Shown: positions 5,927-8,429 of the stretch, piece after piece | How the letters are laid out: the number at the start of each line of letters is the position of its first letter | Position numbering within the stretch: position 1 is the first letter of the stretch | Made by a program: the position numbers and the translations under genes | The notes under the pieces: model-generated | What the model saw: only the letters and a program-made list of their open reading frames with translations | What the model was told of the DNA's origin: nothing | Databases searched by the model: none | NCBI GenBank assembly: GCA_045586505.1 | Contig: JAZNAL010000029.1 | Span: 1-8,429, forward strand | Origin: Flemingiibacterium sp045586505 | GTDB taxonomy: Bacteria; Bacillota; Clostridia; Oscillospirales; CAG-272 | DNA length: 8,429 bases | Reading direction: 5' to 3'

Positions 5927-6634
5927 CTACATGGAATAGCGCTCCAGACTCTCCCCGATCTTTTTAAGCGCCGCGCCCTCGATGCGGCTGACATATGAGC
6001 GGGAAATGCCCATTTTTTGTGCCACCTCGCGCTGGGTTATGGCAGGTCTGCCGCCGATGCCGTAGCGAAGGGAGATCACCTGCCGCTCTCGGGGTGTCAG
6101 CTCGCTGTTTATGATGGATACCGCCCGCGCCGATCGCAGGCGCACGTCAAGGTCGTCGGCGATAGTGTCATCTGTGGCGATAATATCCCCCCAGGTCAGC
6201 GGATTTCCGTCCTTGTCGGTGTCAATAGTCTCGTTCATTGACACCTCCGCCGCAAGTTTTTTCTGCGCGCGAAAGTACATGAGTATCTCGTTTTGCAGAC
6301 ACTTTCCCGCATAAGTAGCAAATCTTGCACCGTTCTTCGGATCGAAGGAATCCACGGCTTTGATAAGTCCGATGGTGCCGATGGAGATGAGATCCTCCTG
6401 ATTTTTGCCCGATGAGTAATATTTTTTCACGATGTGCGCCACAAGTCTGAGATTGTGCTCGATCAGCTCGGCTCGCGCCTCCATGTTTCCCTCCTCCCGC
6501 ATGAGTCTGAAGCATTCCCGCTCCCGCTTGGGACTGAGCGGCGGCGGAAAGCTCCCCTCATAGGAAGTCCCCTGTGCCACCCGCAGAAACATAAATAAAA
6601 GATGCGTTATCACGCCTTGGAATATACCGTTCAT
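5927..6634 (-). CDS. sigK: RNA polymerase sporulation sigma factor, pro-sigma-K
   Basis: A late mother-cell sigma factor of 235 aa directing coat and mother-cell lysis genes during sporulation. The N-terminal 25-30 residues (MNGIFQGVITHLLFMFLRVA) are hydrophobic, like the pro-sequence that tethers Bacillus sigma-K to membrane until SpoIVFB cleaves it. GSFPPPLSP follows as in other SigK proteins. Region 2 (about 55-125) has the near-invariant LIEHNLRLVAHIVKKYY and EDLISIGTIGLIKAVDSF. Region 4 (about 179-230) has LTPRERQVISLRYG and the helix-turn-helix TQREVAQKMGISRSYVSRIE (200-219). The frame is continuous, with no skin-type insertion. The GTG at 6649 is in frame, but the ATG at 6634 follows a GGGGAGGG site (6647-6640) and gives the typical SigK N-terminus. 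A sigma-E-like promoter lies upstream. Confidence 0.95.
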   Translation of the reverse strand: MNGIFQGVITHLLFMFLRVAQGTSYEGSFPPPLSPKRERECFRLMREEGNMEARAELIEHNLRLVAHIVKKYYSSGKNQEDLISIGTIGLIKAVDSFDPKNGARFATYAGKCLQNEILMYFRAQKKLAAEVSMNETIDTDKDGNPLTWGDIIATDDTIADDLDVRLRSARAVSIINSELTPRERQVISLRYGIGGRPAITQREVAQKMGISRSYVSRIEGAALKKIGESLERYSM

Positions 6635-6699
6635 AAAAGCCCTCCCCACATTTTTCGGATGATCGCGTTATGCTTTGCAAAGCGCGCCTCCGCCTACTG

Positions 6700-6726
6700 A
6701 TTTTATGCGGTGCCGGGAGGAAATAT
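6700..6726 (-). promoter_or_regulatory. Sigma-E-like promoter of sigK
   Basis: On the minus strand ATATTT begins at 6726 and CATAAAAT (6707-6700) follows, with 16 bases between ATA and CATA. This matches the Bacillus sigma-E pattern (ATA, 16-18 bases, CATAnnnT) and partly that of sigma-K itself. No TTGACA/TATAAT pair exists here. The predicted start near 6693 leaves a leader of about 60 bases. It agrees with the known order sigma-E then sigma-K. Confidence 0.68.
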
Positions 6727-6734
6727 CACAAAAG

Positions 6735-6771
6735 CAAGGCGTTCGAGCCACGATATAGCTTGAACGCCTTG
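6735..6771 (-). terminator. Terminator upstream of sigK
   Basis: CAAGGCGTTCGAGC (6735-6748), a nine-base loop and GCTTGAACGCCTTG (6758-6771) form a 14-pair stem with one G-U type pair. Leftward transcripts then meet CTTTTGTGATATTT. The plus side is also T-rich (TTCTTATTTTAC). It ends transcription of the SLOG-like gene, so sigK is expressed only from its own promoter. Confidence 0.85.
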
Positions 6772-6791
6772 TTCTTATTTTACTTTATATA

Positions 6792-6875
6792 TTACTCCGC
6801 CGTATCGCTTGGGTTGCAGCAGCCAACGCCTCCGTAGTACCCCTCGATGGGCTTTGCATCTCTGATGATCTTGCT
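6792..6875 (-). pseudogene. Possible C-terminal remnant of a lost gene
   Basis: An open frame of 27 codons ending in TAA directly before the terminator encodes a segment with GYYGGVGCCNPSDTAE at its end. It has no ATG, GTG or TTG start and is bounded upstream by an in-frame TAG at 6876-6878. Its place, stop codon followed closely by a terminator, is what the 3' end of a gene looks like. Source family not recognised; it may also be a chance frame. Confidence 0.25.
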
Positions 6876-6891
6876 CTATTCCGTACCTCAC

Positions 6892-7365
6892 CTACGCGGT
6901 CCTTACCTTGATCCCGCGGGACTTTGCCTCATCAAAAACCGCCGCAAGTCTCGGGAGCGCGGGATCGCCGAGGATAATTACCTTGTCGCAGTTTGCAAGT
7001 ATGTACTCGGTTCCGTGGCACTCCTCCGAGGGGTCAATAAACTCGTCCGCCTTCTCTAATATATCGAAGTAACGCTCGCGGCGCTCGGGATGCCATCTGT
7101 CCGCCTGGGACTCGTATTCGGGTGCCGCCGTGAATGTGATCCTGCCGCCAAGCTCCTTGATCGCCGCACACGCCTCCGCGCCCCACATCGCCGCACCCTG
7201 CTCTGCCGTGGCGGCAAATCCCGTATATCCCTCGGAGATCGCCTCCTGCATAGCGCTGACAAGTCGGTACTTCATCTCCGCGCACAGGTAGTAATCCTCA
7301 TCGTAACCAAACTCCAGTTCCTCAGGTACTTCACCAACTATCGCGCAAATCTTTCTGTTTTCCAT
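6892..7365 (-). CDS. Divergent DUF1273/YpsA-like SLOG-fold protein
   Basis: The protein has 157 aa, against about 180 for Bacillus YpsA. The family has a Rossmann-like SLOG fold thought to bind nucleotide-type ligands. Family features kept are FGYDEDYYLC (19-28) after the first strand, a central MWGAEACAAIKE helix, QADRW (87-91) and RERYFDILEKADE. Features lost are the usual N-terminal TGHRP (here VGEVP, 10-14), the glycine loop of the type SGMALGVD (here ATAEQGAA) and the late GGT motif. This suggests altered or lost ligand binding, or a separate subfamily. The start is supported by AAAGGA (7379-7374) eight bases upstream. It is monocistronic, with a terminator downstream and hairpins in its leader. 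The product is likely cytoplasmic; its role is unknown. Confidence 0.78.
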   Translation of the reverse strand: MENRKICAIVGEVPEELEFGYDEDYYLCAEMKYRLVSAMQEAISEGYTGFAATAEQGAAMWGAEACAAIKELGGRITFTAAPEYESQADRWHPERRERYFDILEKADEFIDPSEECHGTEYILANCDKVIILGDPALPRLAAVFDEAKSRGIKVRTA

Positions 7366-7382
7366 AATTTTTGTCCTTTCCC

Positions 7383-7397
7383 TCGGGTTTTACCCGA
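7383..7397 (-). other. Leader hairpin just upstream of the SLOG-like gene
   Basis: TCGGGT-TTT-ACCCGA forms a six-pair stem with a three-base loop immediately 5' of the ribosome binding site (7379-7374). A second, weaker stem, CGGC...GCCG, lies further upstream in the leader. The arrangement may affect translation start or mRNA stability; no known riboswitch was recognised. Confidence 0.5.
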
Positions 7398-7437
7398 AAA
7401 TCATAATTTTTCTCGGCTTTTCGCTGCCGGTGTCTAT

Positions 7438-7443
7438 ATTTTA
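7438..7443 (-). promoter_or_regulatory. Tentative -10 box of the SLOG-like gene
   Basis: TAAAAT (7443-7438) on the minus strand is preceded by TGG, an extended -10 pattern. No good -35 lies at 17 bases; TTCGACA stands too far upstream. The resulting leader of about 65 bases would include both hairpins. Confidence 0.4.
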
Positions 7444-7500
7444 CCACATTTCCCGCGCGATATTTGTCGAATTATGGGGGTAACTAAAAAATATTTGGAA

Positions 7501-7530
7501 TTTTTTGTTTTTTAGAAAATAAACAAAAAA
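7501..7530. repeat. A/T-only perfect inverted repeat
   Basis: TTTTTTGTTT (7501-7510) and AAACAAAAAA (7521-7530) are perfect ten-base inverted arms around TTTAGAAAAT. An overlapping second pair, CTAAAAAA (7484-7491) with TTTTTTAG (7508-7515), shares the left arm. It sits in an AT-rich stretch upstream of the SLOG-like gene's promoter. Function unknown; it may be only low-complexity sequence. Confidence 0.5.
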
Positions 7531-7558
7531 ACAGCAGTGAAGGGGTGCCTTCCATAAA

Positions 7559-7573
7559 GCAGGTTTTACCTGC
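7559..7573. other. Small hairpin GCAGGT-TTT-ACCTGC
   Basis: A six-pair perfect stem with a three-base loop, the first of a series of short palindromes in 7559-7664. TACCT-GCA-AGGTA (7626-7638) and TACACCT-TAT-AGGTGTA (7648-7664) are others. No gene borders this stem directly. Confidence 0.5.
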
Positions 7574-7581
7574 CGCAAAAC

Positions 7582-7616
7582 AAAGGAGTACGAGCAATTT
7601 TGTTCGTACTCCTTTT
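7582..7616. terminator. Strong terminator-like hairpin in the gene-free region
   Basis: AAAGGAGTACGA (7582-7593), a ten-base loop and TCGTACTCCTTT (7604-7615) form 12 perfect pairs, extendable through GCAA/TTGT. T runs at the right (CCTTTT) and, on the other strand, TTTGTTTT make it bidirectional. No recognisable gene ends here on either strand, so it may close an unseen small RNA or belong to a repeat. Confidence 0.6.
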
Positions 7617-7680
7617 CACACGCCTTACCTGCAAGGTATAGTGTGGTTACACCTTATAGGTGTACTGTCTGGCGGTAATG

Positions 7681-7805
7681 AGCCTCCCTTGTGTAAAGGG
7701 AGGTGGCACGGCTTGCCGTGACGGAGGGATTGTAAAAGCTAAAAGTTTTTGTAGTACAATCCCTCAGCCGCCTTCGGCGTCAGCTCCCTCTACACAAGGG
7801 AGCCT
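7681..7805. mobile_element. MITE-like element with 50-bp terminal inverted repeats
   Basis: The left arm (7681-7734) and right arm (7755-7805) are inverted copies. Both contain CTCCCTTGTGTA, GGGAG, an internal small hairpin (GGCACGGC-TTGCCGTG left; GCCGCCTTCGGCG right) and end in GAGGGATTGTA. Only about 20 bases separate the arms, and no coding frame exists. The layout (CTCCCTT...GGGAG, hairpin, GAGGGATTGT) resembles a dispersed non-autonomous family I recall from gut Clostridia; this is recollection, not a search. It inserted upstream of the ECF sigma gene. The target-site duplication is not clear. Confidence 0.8.
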
Positions 7806-7889
7806 TTCTTGATGTTCATCTATGACTTGTCAATTTTCCTGACAAGCACTGCTTTTGTGCACATAAAAGCGAAACATATACTAATTGAG

Positions 7890-7918
7890 TGGACTAATTC
7901 ACATTTTTATGATATAAT
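7890..7918 (+). promoter_or_regulatory. Likely promoter of the ECF-type sigma gene
   Basis: TGGACT (7890-7895), a 17-base spacer and TATAAT (7913-7918) lie about 70 bases upstream of the GTG start. The -10 is perfect and the -35 matches four of six bases. A sigma-A-type promoter suggests constitutive transcription with control at the protein level. Confidence 0.62.
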
Positions 7919-7989
7919 AATAAAAAAGTTCCAACCTTTTTCAAAATCCGTGTCTATATGGGTGAAAGCTTTCAACGAGGTACAAACAA

Positions 7990-8429
7990 GTGAACAGACA
8001 AGATGCCGAAAAAATCAAAACTGAATATCTGAAGCCCATATTTGGATTTGCGCTGAAGCGGTGTAAAAATGCACACGACGCGGAGGATCTGTCGCAGGAT
8101 ATCGTATTAAAAGTGTTTCGCACACTTTTGATCAAAGACGATATCGGGGACGTCAGCAAATTTATTTGGACGATTGCGCATAATGCGCTCAGTAATTATT
8201 ATAGAGATGCCGCAAAAAGCATTATTGGCGTATCTATTGATGAGGTAGCGGAGATAATTGCCGATCCCGACTCAATGTTGGCAGATGACGACAATGCTGA
8301 TACTGTCCGTAGATTGCAGAGCGAAATCGCATATCTTTCAAAACTCCAACGCAAGATCGTAATTGCATACTATTTTGAAAATCGCAAGCAAGCCGATATT
8401 GCTAAGGATTTGGATATTCCTCTCGGTAC
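7990..8429 (+). CDS. RNA polymerase sigma factor, ECF-like sigma-70 family (3' end beyond window)
   Basis: The first 146 codons are visible, with no stop before the window edge. Region 2 is clear at about 13-75: a YLKPIFGFALKRC helix, then DAEDLSQDIVLKVFRTL and the WTIAHNALSNYYRD segment for -10 recognition. A variable acidic linker (IADPDSMLADDDNAD) follows, then region 4 from about 116: LSKLQRKIVIAYYFENRKQADIAKDLDIPLG, whose end matches the usual helix-turn-helix PxGTVK. It starts at GTG, chosen for GAGGT (7977-7981) eight bases upstream and alignment with ECF N-termini. ECF factors activate small regulons on envelope or peptide stress, often with a membrane anti-sigma partner just downstream, which would be outside the window. 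The MITE-like element lies in its upstream region. Confidence 0.9.
   Translation, partial: MNRQDAEKIKTEYLKPIFGFALKRCKNAHDAEDLSQDIVLKVFRTLLIKDDIGDVSKFIWTIAHNALSNYYRDAAKSIIGVSIDEVAEIIADPDSMLADDDNADTVRRLQSEIAYLSKLQRKIVIAYYFENRKQADIAKDLDIPLG

Noticed and set aside
6635..6649. sigK start at GTG 6649
   Set aside because: Those codons include the GGGGAGGG ribosome binding site itself, and the ATG at 6634 gives the normal pro-sigma-K N-terminus.
7809..8024. Plus-strand open frame of 71 codons beginning TTG-ATG
   Set aside because: No ribosome binding site; the frame covers the sigma gene's promoter and overlaps its start in another frame; composition is AT-rich and unlike the neighbours.

Overview
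The window looks like chromosomal DNA of a spore-forming gut-type Clostridium relative (Oscillospiraceae/Ruminococcaceae-like Firmicutes). The grounds are strong GGAGG-type ribosome binding sites, consensus TTGACA/TATAAT promoters, a TrpS-DegV-Nudix gene complement typical of these bacteria, an intact pro-sigma-K sporulation factor, and a short inverted-repeat element of a type I recall from gut Firmicutes. The taxonomic call is inference from sequence style, not from a database search.

Left part (1-3065). A tRNA-Pro(CGG) gene on the minus strand runs off the left edge and is served by a perfect consensus promoter. Next comes a minus-strand pair, a cytidylate-kinase-like protein followed by a DegV fatty-acid-binding protein, probably co-transcribed from one promoter at about 1759-1787. 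Divergent from it is trpS on the plus strand with its own extended -10 promoter, closed by a strong hairpin terminator.

Middle part (3066-5897). A minus-strand Nudix hydrolase with an unrecognised N-terminal domain has its own promoter, and its true start is a GTG at 3845. About 520 bp without genes follow. They hold a terminator and, between about 4029 and 4412, a large imperfect palindrome whose arms are symmetric about 4218.5 over roughly 190 bp each side. Next is a minus-strand NYN/PIN-like nuclease-domain protein of 463 aa whose transcript would run straight into the palindrome. This NYN gene plus giant palindrome is the least explained structure in the window.

Right part (5898-8429). 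sigK (minus) has a complete, uninterrupted frame with a hydrophobic pro-sequence and a sigma-E-like promoter, so it should be switched on in the mother cell during sporulation. Upstream, after a terminator and a possible gene remnant, lies a divergent DUF1273/YpsA-like SLOG protein that has lost the family's usual glycine motifs. A 620-bp gene-free stretch (7366-7989) then carries several hairpins and a MITE-like element of about 125 bp. The window ends inside a plus-strand ECF-type sigma factor.

No phage genes, transposase, CRISPR array, antibiotic-resistance gene or toxin was seen. Most genes look like housekeeping or sporulation genes; the accessory character lies in the non-coding repeats.
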